The notes: a model not told the origin generated them from the sequence alone. A stretch of 64,000 nucleotides of DNA from Apostichopus japonicus (GCF_037975245.1 NC_092574.1:17674713-17738712), one strand, 5' to 3'; positions 39,433-52,430 are shown, counted from the first letter of the stretch. Translations and numbers: made by a program.

Positions 39433-40538
39433 TCTTTTCTCTTGGGTGTGTGTTATCCCTCCTCTATAATCTTTTCTCTTGGGTGTGTGTTATACCTCCT
39501 CTATAATCTTTTCTCTTGGGTGTGTGTTATACCTCCTCTATAATCTTTTCTCTTGGGTGTGTGTTATACCTCCTCTATAATCTTTTCTCTTGGGTGTGTG
39601 TTATACCTCCTCTATAATCTTTTCTCTTGGGTGTGTGTTATACCTCCTCTATAATCTTTTCTCTTGGGTGTGTGTTATGCCTCCTCTATAATCTTTTCTC
39701 TTGGGTGTGTGTTATACCTCCTCTATAATCTTTTCTCTTGGGTGTGTGTTATGCCTCCTCTATAATCTTTTCTCTTGGGTGTGTGTTATACCTCCTCTAT
39801 AATCTTTTCTCTTGGGTGTGTGTTATACCTCCTCTATAATCTTTTCTCTTGGGTGTGTGTTATGCCTCCTCTATAATCTTTTCTCTTGGGTGTGTGTTAT
39901 ACCTCCTCTATAATCTTTTCTCTTGGGTGTGTGTTATGCCTCCTCTATAATCTTTTCTCTTGGGTGTGTGTTATACCTCCTCTATAATCTTTTCTCTTGG
40001 GTGTGTGTTATACCTCCTCTATAATCTTTACTCTTGGGTGTGTGTTATACCTCCTCTATAATCTTTTCTCTTGGGTGTGTGTTATGCCTCCTCTATAATC
40101 TTTACTCTTGGGTGTGTGTTATACCTCCTCTATAATCTTTTCTCTTGGGTGTGTGTTATACCTCCTCTATAATCTTTACTCTTGGGTGTGTGTTATGCCT
40201 CCTCTATAATCTTTTCTCTTGGGTGTGTGTTATGCCTCCTCTATAATCTTTTCTCTTGGGTGTGTGTTATACCTCCTCTATAATATTTTCTCTTGGGTGT
40301 GTGTTATGCCTCCTCTATAATCTTTTCTCTTGGGTGTGTGTTATACCTCCTCTATAATCTTTTCTCTTGGGTGTGTGTTATACCTCCTCTATAATCTTTT
40401 CTCTTGGGTGTGTGTTATACCTCCTCTATAATATTTTCTCTTGGGTGTGTGTTATACCTCCTCTATAATCTTTTCTCTTGGGTGTGTGTTATACCTCCTC
40501 TGTATTCTTTACTCTTGGGTGTGTTATACCTTCTATAA
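39433..40538. repeat. 37-bp satellite-like array, 30 copies in perfect register
   Basis: The unit is TCTTTTCTCTTGGGTGTGTG followed by TTATACCTCCTCTATAA. Starts fall exactly every 37 bp from 39433 to 40506 with no insertions or deletions; only the final copy is shortened. Variation is confined to a few sites: TTATACC/TTATGCC, TCTTTT/TCTTTA and AATCTTT/AATATTT. Variant units often recur two or four units apart, suggesting duplication of multi-unit blocks. The + frame at 39187-39543 runs into the array and is not a gene. Confidence 0.98.
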
Positions 40539-42100
40539 GTTAAAGACAATTTAATGGATCGTTAAAGCCAACCCGGTTGTTTTTCAACTTCGATGGGCGC
40601 TTTGTAACATTTATAGTTCCAAAATGCGCTACATGTTGAAAGAAAAAGAGACCTTTTTTACGGCATTGAAATGCTAATACATCCGTTTTAACTTCGCAAG
40701 GATAGAATTTGTTAATAAATCCACAACTTTTAATTTAGGTTTTTTATGACCTTGATTGCACTGGAATAAACAAACCGTAATTCACGTAATGAATAATGTA
40801 AGGTAATTGAATCAACATCTGCTTGGAGTTTAGAGTTTTATGGTTCTGTGGGTAAATAAAGAACACATCTCTGTTTAAGCCATGGTGATGTATTCATAAC
40901 ATTTCAAAGGTTAGTAAGAACTTTAACATATGCTTTAAAACCACACAATGTGATGTCACACTCACATATAACTTGTCTTTTCTCGATTAATTGTGTAGAA
41001 ACGTATATTGTTGTGACCTCTAAGAGTAGTATACTATATATATAGTATATATATATATATAGTATAATATATATATATATATATCCAATATATATATATA
41101 TATACATACATATATATACATATATATATATATATACTACACACAGACTTGTAGTTGTTGCAATGTTTTATTCATCGATTTTTTAATACGTCTAAAGAAG
41201 ATGAATACCTTTCATTAAGAAGAGAAGCAAGGTCATTAATTTGTTATTCGCGATATCCGCTTTGGCAAATTATATAATCTTGTTCATACGTTATAATCGC
41301 CATTGATTGTCTAACTACACATACTATAAGCCTCTGATATACTCCTTCAGCGCTCTCCCAGTTCGAACTTAAGCCAGTTATAATATATACGAATGGCAAA
41401 AACCGAGCACGGGGCAAATACAAATACATGATATGCAAACCATTCCTGACATCTCTTCAGGTTAGGCCTTCGCTGATTGGTTCTCGAATCGACTTTCTCT
41501 GTGGCGTCACAATAACCGTGTTTGCTGTTGCGTTGAGTCCGGGAAAGCCAGTAGCTTCATTTTAGATTTGGTTGCGGAGCGTATGTGACCAATTGTATGA
41601 AAATGTCTATAGCGTGAACTTTAGAACAAAAAGTAGGTCTTTTGAAATTGACGAGTTAAAATTCGAACACTTCTCTGTGTCTCAAGGGTTAATATTACAG
41701 GATATTTCCAAACAAGCTCGAGGAAGTCTCTGTAATTTTATATTCTGTGAGTTTTTTTTTTATTATCTTCAGTAGATATAAAATGGAATCCAATAACTGA
41801 AGAGTAATTGGGAATCGTTCGGAATTGCAAGTTTGTTCATTTTATTTTTCATCAAGCCTTCTTACCATCGCGCACAAGAGTAATACTTATTCGATAAAAA
41901 AACAAGAAAAAGTTTATCAAGAAACAAAACAAAAGAAACAAAAAAACTAAACGTGACAACAAAAACTAATATTTTCTTCTGAATTTTCTTTTGGGCCTTA
42001 TGAAAAATTGTCTTTTTATTTTATAAATCCAGCAGTGAAAAGCACCACTACTTGGCCGGCGTGCACCACATATTTCAAAGAATCTGCACCGCGTAACAAG
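40539..42100. other. Unassigned DNA upstream of receptor exon
   Basis: It holds an interrupted TA array (about 41033-41140). No core promoter is obvious. A pyrimidine-rich stretch ending in ATCCAG at 42027-42032 could be a splice acceptor for a 5' UTR intron, which would put the promoter further upstream. Confidence 0.4.
41033..41140. repeat. Interrupted (TA)n array
   Basis: TA runs broken by AGTA, CCAA and CATACA units. Confidence 0.85.
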
Positions 42101-42394
42101 ATGGCGTATTGGTATAAAATCTTCCTGACGCTTTTATTCTCATTTCATCTGTCGTCTGGTGACCAGTATGACTTTCTCTCATCTATATCAATATCCACTG
42201 GAATCAATGGCGGGAAAATCCATAGCAACAAGACCCCCCTCTTCATGATAGGGTTTTTCCCATTACAAGAAGGACCGATGCAATTACTTGGAAATGTGTC
42301 AAAACTCTCAGCTGAATTAGCCTTGGAGCATATTAACAAAAATGATAATATTCTTAAGGATTTTGAGCTTCGAATGATCGTCAAGGATTCTAAG
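42101..42394 (+). CDS. GABA-B-like class C receptor, first coding exon
   Basis: This exon encodes 98 residues of what looks like a metabotropic GABA-B-type receptor, a plasma-membrane GPCR that binds ligand through an extracellular Venus-flytrap domain. The ATG at 42101 has a good context (ACAAG before, G after). Residues 1-20 form a signal peptide: MAYWYK, then a hydrophobic core IFLTLLFSFHL, with likely cleavage after SSG. Residues 43-45 (NKT) and 65-67 (NVS) are possible N-glycosylation sites. LFMIGFFPLQEGP (47-59) matches the first beta strand and ligand loop of the fold. LSAELALEHIN (69-79) is the first helix, and ILKDFELRMIVKDSK (84-98) is the second strand. The exon ends on codon AAG followed by the donor GTAAATA, phase 0. 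Another ANF-receptor-fold protein (guanylate cyclase or glutamate-type) is possible; GABA-B-like fits best. The open frame upstream begins with TTG and is not initiator sequence. Confidence 0.85.
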
Positions 42395-42401
42395 GTAAAT
42401 A
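42395..42401 (+). other. Splice donor of receptor exon 1
   Basis: AAG followed by GTAAATA matches the U1 consensus well. The open frame continues 26 codons into the intron before a stop, and that extension loses similarity to the receptor fold. Confidence 0.75.
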
Positions 42402-42882
42402 CTGACAGTTTTTCTTCCCTTCTCCCCTGTGTTTTATTATCTTTTTTTACCCCCAAAAATATTTATATTTAAAGCTGATATGTCGACTTTTGAGAATTCA
42501 ATAACACACTTTTAAGCACTATCATACCGAATTTGCATCCATTTTGTGATATGGTTTTATTCATTACTTTCTTTCTGGTAGTTTTTTTTCTCTCAACGAA
42601 CTCATGTTCTAGATGGATTAGTGTACAACATTTATCGCTTTTCTCTCGAGAGTGATACGTGTACAATGCTAATGTCTGTAAGCTGGTAAGCTATTATCGA
42701 AAATTACACAAAGAGCTACAAACGTGAACTCCACAGACTTAATTAGACGTATAAGCATGATTACTCGCAATGCATGCATGAATTGAAGGGTTTCATCCAT
42801 TTGACATTAGTTCACACGGTGGGTGCTTATATATAGTATGATGTATTCTTGAAACGAGCACGTGATATAGCGTACTCTCTCT

Positions 42883-42892
42883 ATATATATAC

Positions 42893-42926
<34 letters not shown>
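42883..42926. repeat. (TA)n microsatellite
   Basis: A short TA run with two CATA interruptions, inside the inferred intron. Confidence 0.85.
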
Positions 42927-43502
42927 GACATGATAGATGGTATTGTGATGTCATGTAACATTGAGAAATTACGGTTCGGACTGTACAATAACAAACATCA
43001 GAAATAACATTTTATTTGAAATCCATCCCTCCATGCATGCTTATATCGTCACGCGATAAATCGTTCCAATATAGTAAGCGTGCTGTTATTCAAACATCTA
43101 AATTCGTGACATGAGTTAGGCATCTTACGTAGATAGGCTATCATTAGAAATACTACATACATATACCAAATGCAATATTTCATAGGAAGTTATTACTCAT
43201 GATAAGCGGTTACAAATGTAAATAGCAACTTTAACGGAAACATTAGCACACTGCAAGAAAAATAAAACTTCACTAGAAGACAGAAAGCAGTGATGCTCAA
43301 ACTTATTACTCTTGCACCATGTGACGTCATGCGCGCAGCCCCAAATCTGTGTGAAAATTTAACAAATCATAATATCAGTAAGGTCACACGTGATACGCAG
43401 GAATCGCAACCTGAAAACATGGATATTGGTTGTATAATCCTTGCAATGTGTGCGTTTGGGTGTGCGTGTGCGTGTGCATGTGCGTGAAGTTTGGGCTTGT
43501 CA

Positions 43503-43697
<195 letters not shown>

Positions 43698-44961
43698 ACT
43701 CATTTACCGTACGCTCTATGTAATAGAAACCGATAGTTAGAACAAGTGATAACTACATTATTCCATAGCAAGCTTTGGCAATGTTACTTTCATTACATGG
43801 TTTGATCTCCACGAAATAAACACAATAAAGCAAATCTCGAGAGAAAAAAAACCGGTCTGTCAATATCAATAATTGAAAGATTACGTTAAGTAATACCATA
43901 TATCGATATCATTGATAAAATTTGAAATCGTTTAATGACAACAAAAAATCTTGATTTCAGTCGTCGGTTGTCCTCCTTGCATGGCGACAGTAAGCTGTTG
44001 GCGCCTTCTCTAGATGGGATCCGATAGCCGGCCAATCCTGTTAGATCTTGCAAATAAATTAAAACAGCAACACATTCTTACTCTTGGTGAGAGACTTTAG
44101 CAACGGCGACGAAGTTTTGGGCAATAAAACTCTTTTGGCTGCCAATTTTCGGCTTTTTTTTATATAGCTAAACTTGCCGAGTGCCATTGAGACAACGGAT
44201 AATCACTGATCTGACTTAGGTCATTACTCATCCTGAATTCTTCACTATTATCAAGTATACCGTAGTATAGGAACTGATTTCAATTTATACATTGTTCATT
44301 ATTAATATTAATTAATGAATAGATCAAATGGGAATTTCCTGAATAATCCCTACCTCCCCCCTTCTCTCTTTCCCTCTGCATGCAATATATAAACGGCTCA
44401 GCCCATCTCAACTCAATTAATTAACTCAAACATAAATTACTCCCATGTATGACAATGGCCGCCTCAGTCAGCTTTTTGACGTTCCTTTTCGGTTGATTAA
44501 AACTCTGATTGTGTTGCTCTAGTTTACATCGAGTCATTCAGCAAGAAGCTGTTTAAGTTGATATCAAAGATTTGAATCTTAATGGACTGTTTATACTACA
44601 TGGCCTATAGAAACAACTGATTTGGGGCTCAATGCCACACGTTCAATAACGAGTGTAATGTGGAACCAGCGCCTGCGTCGAGAGCTTAGTTAGATCCCCG
44701 CGGGAGTAAAATGTATCCCCTGACCCCCCCCCCCCCCCGCCCCTCTTCTCACCCTTCTCGTTGGACCTATGTGAAATCATCATTATCTCTTTCTTTTTTG
44801 GGCAGAAATGAAAAATGGACAGAAAGCATATCAATGACAATGTACACCTATTATATGTAAATAGGTTTAGGAATGGTTCATTTGTTATTGCTGTGGTGTG
44901 ATGTGATATGTGACATCAGAATTTTGCTATCCTCGACTATTAAATCTTCCCGCCTGTCGTT

Positions 44962-44988
44962 TGACCTTTGACCTTTGACTTTTGACCT
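44962..44988 (-). promoter_or_regulatory. Four AGGTCA half-sites spaced by one base (DR1 cluster)
   Basis: On the minus strand the sequence reads AGGTCA, A, AAGTCA, A, AGGTCA, A, AGGTCA: four nuclear-receptor half-sites, each separated by one A. A DR1 of this form is the classic target of HNF4, RXR homodimers and PPAR-RXR. It lies 2.6 kb into the inferred first intron, a common place for enhancers. It could also be a chance 7-bp microsatellite. Confidence 0.5.
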
Positions 44989-45408
44989 GACAACTATGCT
45001 TACTATATATAACGAACTTACAAAACATTATATGTGTTGTATTTATTTATATTAAATTATTTTGGTATTGATTTATTTATTTATATTGCACGGGTAAGAC
45101 AACTTTATACACTGCAAACAGAAACCAATATTTTCTAACGTTACACCGAACGATAAGCTAGAGACAACATCTCAAACATGTTTATTTGGAGTACCACGGA
45201 TCATAAACGACTAATTTACTCGTGGATCATTTTTCAGTGTCTCTGATTATACCGTTATACTATCAACTATTGAGTAATAAACACGGCACGGGGACTAGAA
45301 CTTCTAAATCACAGATTAATTTAAACAAAGCATTATAAATTCCGATTGCGAAGTCTGGCAATAAATTATGCAAGTGTCGGCGCCACAAGGAATTGAACTC
45401 GGATCTTC

Positions 45409-45422
45409 CTATATATATATAT

Positions 45423-45472
<50 letters not shown>
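45409..45472. repeat. (TA)n microsatellite
   Basis: TA run with one AAATA interruption. It directly follows GAATTGAACTCGGATC, which resembles an inverted box B, so it could mark a truncated SINE, but no box A is present. Confidence 0.9.
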
Positions 45473-45473
<1 letters not shown>

Positions 45474-45903
45474 AGGGAACATGTAGAAAGTCGCAATTAT
45501 TACGAATTTTAATATAAAATACGGTACTATAGTATTACCCACCCTATCGACTACACGGAACATGTATACTTTCGACAAGACGACCACGCCTTTTTCACTC
45601 AGTATAGCTTTCTCAAAAGCGTATCACTGGTATTGTAAGCAAGATGGACCGTCATGGCACTTGTGCCAACTGAGGGACGTGAGACACATTTATTGCGTTA
45701 CCCACAATATTCTAGAACATTTTGTAATATTATAATTATGCGTTAAGTATGTCCAAGAAACACATACAACAAACTACAAGAACAAAAATCGCAGTCTTAT
45801 ATTCCATTATGTAGGTATGTCTGTATATCTGTCTATCTGTCTGTCTGTCAGTGTCCAGAAGTAAGTAGCGGTGTGGCAGGAACCACTAAGTTAGAACCTC
45901 TGT

Positions 45904-46143
45904 CAGGCGCGTAGCATGAAGCCCTCGTGGTGTAAAGCAGCAAAACCAAATCGTTGTTGTCCCTATTTTAACTGCAGAGAATTTAACTTTAATTAACGCT
46001 TGTATTGGTGTGACTTTTCATGAAACACCCAAACAGGCTCTAACCTCTGTTTCGAATTTTAGGGGAGGGGGATGGGTCAAATTTGGCTGATGTCCACTCT
46101 GGAAGGGGTCTCTCACTTCCCCAGCCTCCTGCCTAAGCCACTG
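45904..46143. mobile_element. Probable degraded hAT MITE, about 240 bp
   Basis: The left end CAGGCGCGTAGCATGAAGCC and the right end read inward, CAGTGGCTTAGGCAGGAGGC, are partly alike and both resemble hAT termini. Flanking 8-mers ACCTCTGT and ACCGCTAG match at five of eight positions, so the target duplication is decayed or false. The interior has no coding capacity. Confidence 0.35.
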
Positions 46144-46794
46144 ACCGCTAGCTGTAATTGCTTGAAAAATTTCCTTAATACGATTATGTGCTGAAAAGGT
46201 TTGTTTTCACTGCCATGCAGTCAGTTATCTGAGATATGGATTTATAGAGCATAGTCACATGTCATGCCAGAAACAAGCGTGCATTTTCCTTCCATCCAAC
46301 GAACAATTCCATTTATCGGAGTTCATGAGGTCCCATAGGACTCGCGGTCTACTTCTCGAGCTGAGGTACGGATTTCCCTAGTCGATTTAGCAGTCACATA
46401 CGGAATAAAAATTACGAAAATTTCAAACTTATTGTAGTAATAGGCACCTCGACAATTATGAGCCCCTTAACTTACATTTAAAACATGGGAAGCGATGTGG
46501 TAGTACCGGAAATCTACAGACGACCGGACGCGAGTCAGTTTTGACTATTTGTTTTCTTCTCATATCTTTCAAAACGTTCGCAGGAATATTTCATGGGAAA
46601 GGATCTTTACTCTAATAATGACGTAGTAGTTAACATCAAAAGACTTCATAGCTTTCAGAATGACGATTGTTGTTTATTCCTTCATATATCGAGTCCCAAG
46701 TGTGTGGAATTTAATTTTGCACTCACATCCGTCATTATAATATCAATATCAATATCCTGTTTATGTTAGATCAAAGTAAGGAAACAGGGGCGGA

Positions 46795-46812
46795 TCCAGG
46801 ATTTTAAACAGG
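46795..46812 (+). mobile_element. hAT-like terminal motif CAGGGGCGGATCCAGGA
   Basis: This motif is typical of one end of hAT elements. A weak inverted match lies near 47008-47026 (CCCCTGGATCTTCGCCAGGG), but no target duplication was found, so the element's extent is not assigned. Confidence 0.35.
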
Positions 46813-49800
46813 ACGGGTGGGGGTGGGGGGGTATGGGGGACCTCTCCCCAAGATAAAATATCTGACGTGAAATGGTTATTCTGTGGCTATTTGGGATACA
46901 TAAATTAGGTCTATAGACCTATGCAGGCAAGGTTGTATTAACGATTACGTTTAATTTTCGTCTAAGGTTAAATACAAAATGGAGGAGAGTGGTGTACATT
47001 TACCACACCCCTGGATCTTCGCCAGGGACTTTTCATGTTGTCAGTGCGCGTGCTCGGAAACCTGAATTTAGAGAGGAGTGCAGAGTTTGACTGGCATATT
47101 AGGCATGCAATTGTAACAAAGAAACTTTTCTTTGCTCTGTTATAGTTTGGTTTTCTATCAAGTTGTGTAACCTACCGTAACATACCATTGCAAAACACTT
47201 CAATAGCCTTTAATGATTATAGTACATGATTCTGGGTTGTTTAAATCCAGAAAGGGTCATGAATTTAGAAAGCAATTTGATTGAAGCTGTCGGCTAGATC
47301 TTCTTCTAATTATACTATGTTGATGAGTAAATGTAAACAACGAATGGTACTCCTGAAGGTACATTGAGATAATGTTTACTCGAATACGGTATGCTATAGC
47401 CATTTAAGGCACTGGCTAAATCATTTTTTTCCATGTAAAACGTCTGTTTTTTGTTTCTTTTTTTATTATTCAGAATTCTCTAATAGTAACAAATGTCTTG
47501 CATAAATGTACCCTGTAAATGTAAGGGGCTACCAGTGAATTAAAATATCGCCCCCCCCCCAATCCCCAAGAGTATACTTAAGGGCCTTGACTGGAAGGCA
47601 CATGATTGGCCTATACCTTTGTGCTCTTCGCAATTGCTATAGCAACAGCAGTAACAATATTGATAACAAAAAAACTGAAGTTTTAATAATCAAGAGAACT
47701 GTAAAATGTGGCCCCTTAGAACTAGTGATAGGACTCCTAACCTATTAATGATAATTGCCCAAGTTCATTAGCACAGCGTACTCGAAGCAATTCACGAGGG
47801 GGCATTTAAAGGTTATTTGGGTTCAAAGCTTGGCAGCTAAAAGGCAAGATTAGATTACAACAAATTATCCACGAAAATGATCTAAAAACGTGTCATTTTT
47901 GGCATCAAGCAATTTGACAGGTCGGTCACATCAAATGTTAATAAATTTAAAGCTATGTACTTGTGTGTATAAAACTGGCTTTATTACACATACGGTATAT
48001 ACTTCCTTGGAACGCGATTCGTGGTAAATTGATCATGCCCCCCCCCCCTCCCCCATCCGATCGCCCTACTCTCGACATAGTCCATACTTGCTAGAATTAA
48101 TGGTTTTGACCGGTTACTCAAAAAGGAAGACAAAAAGTGTGTAAATACACCCCATTCAGAGCACGAATGGTGAGTTATAAAAACTAGTGCTCCCGTATAC
48201 CATGCTAACGCCGACATAGCTTCGCACATTATCAGAGTTGATCTAAAAGTGCTTTGGAGTTTCTTTGCGACTAATATGACAATTTTAGACTAATCTGACA
48301 TAAGAATATAAAACCTTCAAAAACATTCAAGTAAATGATTTAATTCAAGGGACAACATCTCAAAAGTAAACTTTCTGTCCTTTAACCTCGACAGAGAATG
48401 ACTATAAAAGTTTTAAGGAAATTAAGGCAAATACTGTATATAAAACAGGTCTTATATCTATCGACGGAAATGTCCATTTTATACCAGAATATTCCTTACA
48501 TGCGGTGATAAAAAGCATGTAAACACTACTTCTATTTTATGCATGTATCTTGACCAGCTATGCACCTTCTCTTGGCCACATTAAAACATCTGCATCAGAT
48601 GTACATAAACCACTTGAATGCGTTTGAAACCATCAAAATTTTAGAAGCGGAAGATACAACTTCGTCGTCAAAGGGCAAAATCAAAACATAACAAAAGTGT
48701 CTGTCATCGAGAGAGGAAACGTGTGTTTGTATAATCTTAACATAAAGTTACTTATTAACCTTTCAATAATATAAGAGTATTGATATATGATGTAACTGCC
48801 ATCCCTCCCCACCCCCCCTCTCCCTCCCTCCCCCTTGCTTTACTTGTTGCTCTAATATAAAGGAGTCTCCCGTTGGGAGTTTGGTGAAACAGTGTTGACA
48901 TATAAATATAATGCTAGTAACATTGTGCACCTGATGTTATAATAGGAATCTTGTAAGAGAAAACGCGGGAAAGAAATAACCTTAATTCAATTCTACCTGT
49001 CTTCAAAAAGAAAGAAGATTATGATGGAACACTCCGAACTTGGTTTCCCAATTCCCAATTTTCCCCGACGTATGACAGTGGCTTGCATTATTCGTGACAT
49101 TTGAAGTGACGAACAACAGATGTTCCCTGTCACATCGCTTAAAGCAGGTAGCATCGCTGGCCAATAATCGTCACGAATTTAAAGAGCTATAGTTACACAA
49201 ATAATGAGATATCAAATAGAATACAAATTATAGTGTAACAGTAATTTATAAGAAAAAGATGAAGACGAATCTTCAGTAATGCAGGTATTGCAGTATATTA
49301 TGTTCTTATATGTCTGTACGTGCATTATGAACTATATAGTGAACAGTTCCGCTGTTGCGTATATATATTTATATTTCCGGGTTAGTTCCATCTATATAAA
49401 GCAGTTCGCGTCCCGTTTCTTCATTGAATCATAAACCTTTTAACTCTTGTAAAATACAGGTTTTTAATCCCAAATCTTTCTTTCTATATCGATCATAGCT
49501 ATTAGTAGCACCATATAGCCATTTTTTCATAAATAGTTCGTTTTTATCGAGTTCTCATCTTCTCTCTTCTAAATTTGAAATCCATGAGAGTATCATATAT
49601 CTCGAGTACTACACTTTAGCGGTTCGAATTTCTTGCTGAAGAGGAATTTTTAAAATCATTTAATTGGCATGATTTTGGAGAGAGAGAGAGAATGAGAGAA
49701 AAAAAGCCTATATACAATTGCATTCAACAAGAGTGAGGTATTTACTTGTCTGTTGTCATCGACAATATGAATACTGGTAGATAACAAAATATAGAAGCGT

Positions 49801-52324
49801 TTTTACTGGCTTTTAACAATTTATTGCGTGATTTAAAATACAATATTTGACGCAGTCTAAGAAAATTTGATGAAAATTTCGTGGGGTAAAAGAAAACCTT
49901 CATGATAAATTCCATGTAGTCTAGGCCTATATATACTGCATATGTTTTGTATAGTCTCATATAACATGTGTAGTTATAATGTAATTAGTTGAAGTTATCA
50001 ATCTCTTTAAAACTAGAACATATCAAGGAAAGTCATCCAATTATTTGAAATATATATATCAATAAATTCATGAATTCTTTGACTCTTTGAGAAATCCGGC
50101 TTATGGAACCAAATGTAGCCTAACTACTGCTAATTTTCATTTGCCTATATCTTTGTAAGATAAAATTAAGCATGCCTTTTGGCTTTGTCCTCTCACAAAA
50201 ATAATTTTTGGACAAAATTGTCTGATTTATGCCTTAAAGAAATTGCATGTAAACTTAGAATATGTTAAGTTTGGCTATACGGCAGGAGGACATTAAAACG
50301 CCCTATTAAATGTCTTTCTTTTAATGCATACGAAGTATTTTCTATTTAACTGTAAATTGAACAATAAACATCCCTGAGGCGTTGGCATTTCTTTTACAAG
50401 TTTCAATCTTCTCTTGAAGTTGAACATTTTATTCTGCAAAATAATGAAAAAACAACGCTTCGCAGTCCTTACGCTTTAATGAAGCTGTAATTGACCTGTA
50501 ATCAACCTTCCACAGTTTATGTGTTTACATTGTTGAATATTAAAACTGATTCCGAATATGAAGTATGCTTCCATGTAACTGGTGAGGTAATTCTTTCATT
50601 AGGCCTACTCCAATGAAATGTTTTCTACTCTACCATCAATATTCTTGATGTTAATGGCAAATCAAAATCAAATGTGAGAGAATGTATTATTAATTATAAC
50701 CACGTTTCAAAGTAATCGAGCATTCTATCGATCACGTCAACACTGGTTGTAAATATACCGTACTATAGATAATAAATATGATATTTATACGTACATAGAG
50801 GACAATGAATGTGTAGCACAATGAATGCATACATTTAAATTCAATAAATGAGATGGGGAAAAAAGAACTTATTTTAATGATCCCTGTTATTCTGTCACTT
50901 AATGTTTGAAGCATATTTCAGTTTTTATCACTAAGGTTTGTTTATGGTAATGTTCCCTGCTCTTCGGTCATGAAGTGGTGGGGTTGGGGGTTGGGGTGGG
51001 GGGGGGGGTCCAGAGAGCATCAAGACAATCTTATACCTACGTTTGTTTGCTTTTATCTAAAACACTTATGGTTGAGCCACCTCAATGATACTTACAGTAA
51101 TGCTGTACTGAATTCCTGAGCATTAAAGATTGGTCTGTCGAATATGATATACCAAAGATATTGAAGAATTGAGGTATCTCGGTCCTTGTCTTATCTAAGA
51201 TAATACTGTAATTCCATCTTCAATGTCCAGGTTTTTCCACTGGGGGTGTGGGAGGGGGTGTTATGTTACCATGTTTGCCTACATCTTTTGAGAAATCATA
51301 TATCTTAAATCACACTGACATAACCACAAACTCTTTCAACGAGAACTTGAACGTAAACATTCTTCTTCTTTTATCTTGTGGCAAACGATCTCCTGAAATT
51401 CATTTAGACGCGCGTAGAGGATTTTGCCCTCGCTTGCATTTAGATTAAGTTAATCCTATTATTCGAGCTTCAAGTGAAAACCTTCGGATAATACTGATTA
51501 AGGTATTTTCAAAAGAGCTGTAGCTGAAATGAGTGTTGCCTTTAAGTTACATACATATTGACAGCTTCATTATGCGCGTGGTAAATATCATGATAATAAC
51601 GCTCATGGTCTTATAGTTTAGGATTTGAGTTTAGCAAACCTTGAAGGAAGAAAAACACATACAAAAAGAAAAGGCAAATCCCCCTCAACAACCAACACAA
51701 GAAAATGGAAAATGAAGAACACAAATGAATTGATCAAAGAAAGAGGGCGATTGGGAGGGGGGGGGGGGGGGAGAGACCAGGGAAACGTGCTATTTAGGAA
51801 AGAGAACTCTTCTTATCTTTGAAGGATGGTATTCAGTATCCTTCACATTTATTACAAGTGAACGAGCCGTATCAGGTATATATATAGAGAGAGAAAGAAA
51901 AAATATAGGTAGTTTCCGTTCTAGCAATAAAAGCCTGCCTTATCTCACTCCAGGCTACGTCAGCAGGCGCGCTGTGTAAATGATGCATTGACTCGTTCGT
52001 GTGGTCTCGCTAACATATCTACTGCACGCATGCCTTGATAAGAGTATATACGATAATCTTTCAAATTCAAGTCACTATTCGTTCCGATATATCTTCATTA
52101 AAATATATGCCACTTTCCTTTCCCTTTTTTTTTATTTATGTTGTTGTATTATGCTTTTCTTACTTGTTTTATCTCTCGATGACCTGTACTACATTATCTA
52201 TATGCTACCATAATTCCCTATACACACCTGCATGAAGTTTTTACGCATATAACGTAGGAGGATGGTGTGCTAAAATAGTGAATTAAAGGATACTTTAAAA
52301 GAGCCATTGTAGCATTGAATTATG

Positions 52325-52325
<1 letters not shown>

Positions 52326-52421
<96 letters not shown>

Positions 52422-52430
52422 TTGTGTGTG
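52326..52430. repeat. (TA)n(TG)n compound microsatellite
   Basis: About 75 bases of TA pass directly into about 30 bases of TG with one TTTG interruption. Confidence 0.95.

Noticed and set aside
42008-42100. Upstream in-frame extension of the receptor exon
   Set aside because: It begins at TTG, lacks ATG and precedes a good signal peptide with its own ATG; it is better read as 5' UTR or intron.
43961-43989. Possible 29-nt micro-exon with acceptor TTGATTTCAG and donor GTAAGC inside the intron
   Set aside because: Its length would shift the phase and break the match to the exon at 63960, and its translation (SSVVLLAWR) does not fit the receptor fold clearly.
45376-45408. Inverted box-B-like GAATTGAACTCGGATC suggesting a minus-strand SINE
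   Set aside because: The position where box A should lie is a TA array; nothing else supports an element.
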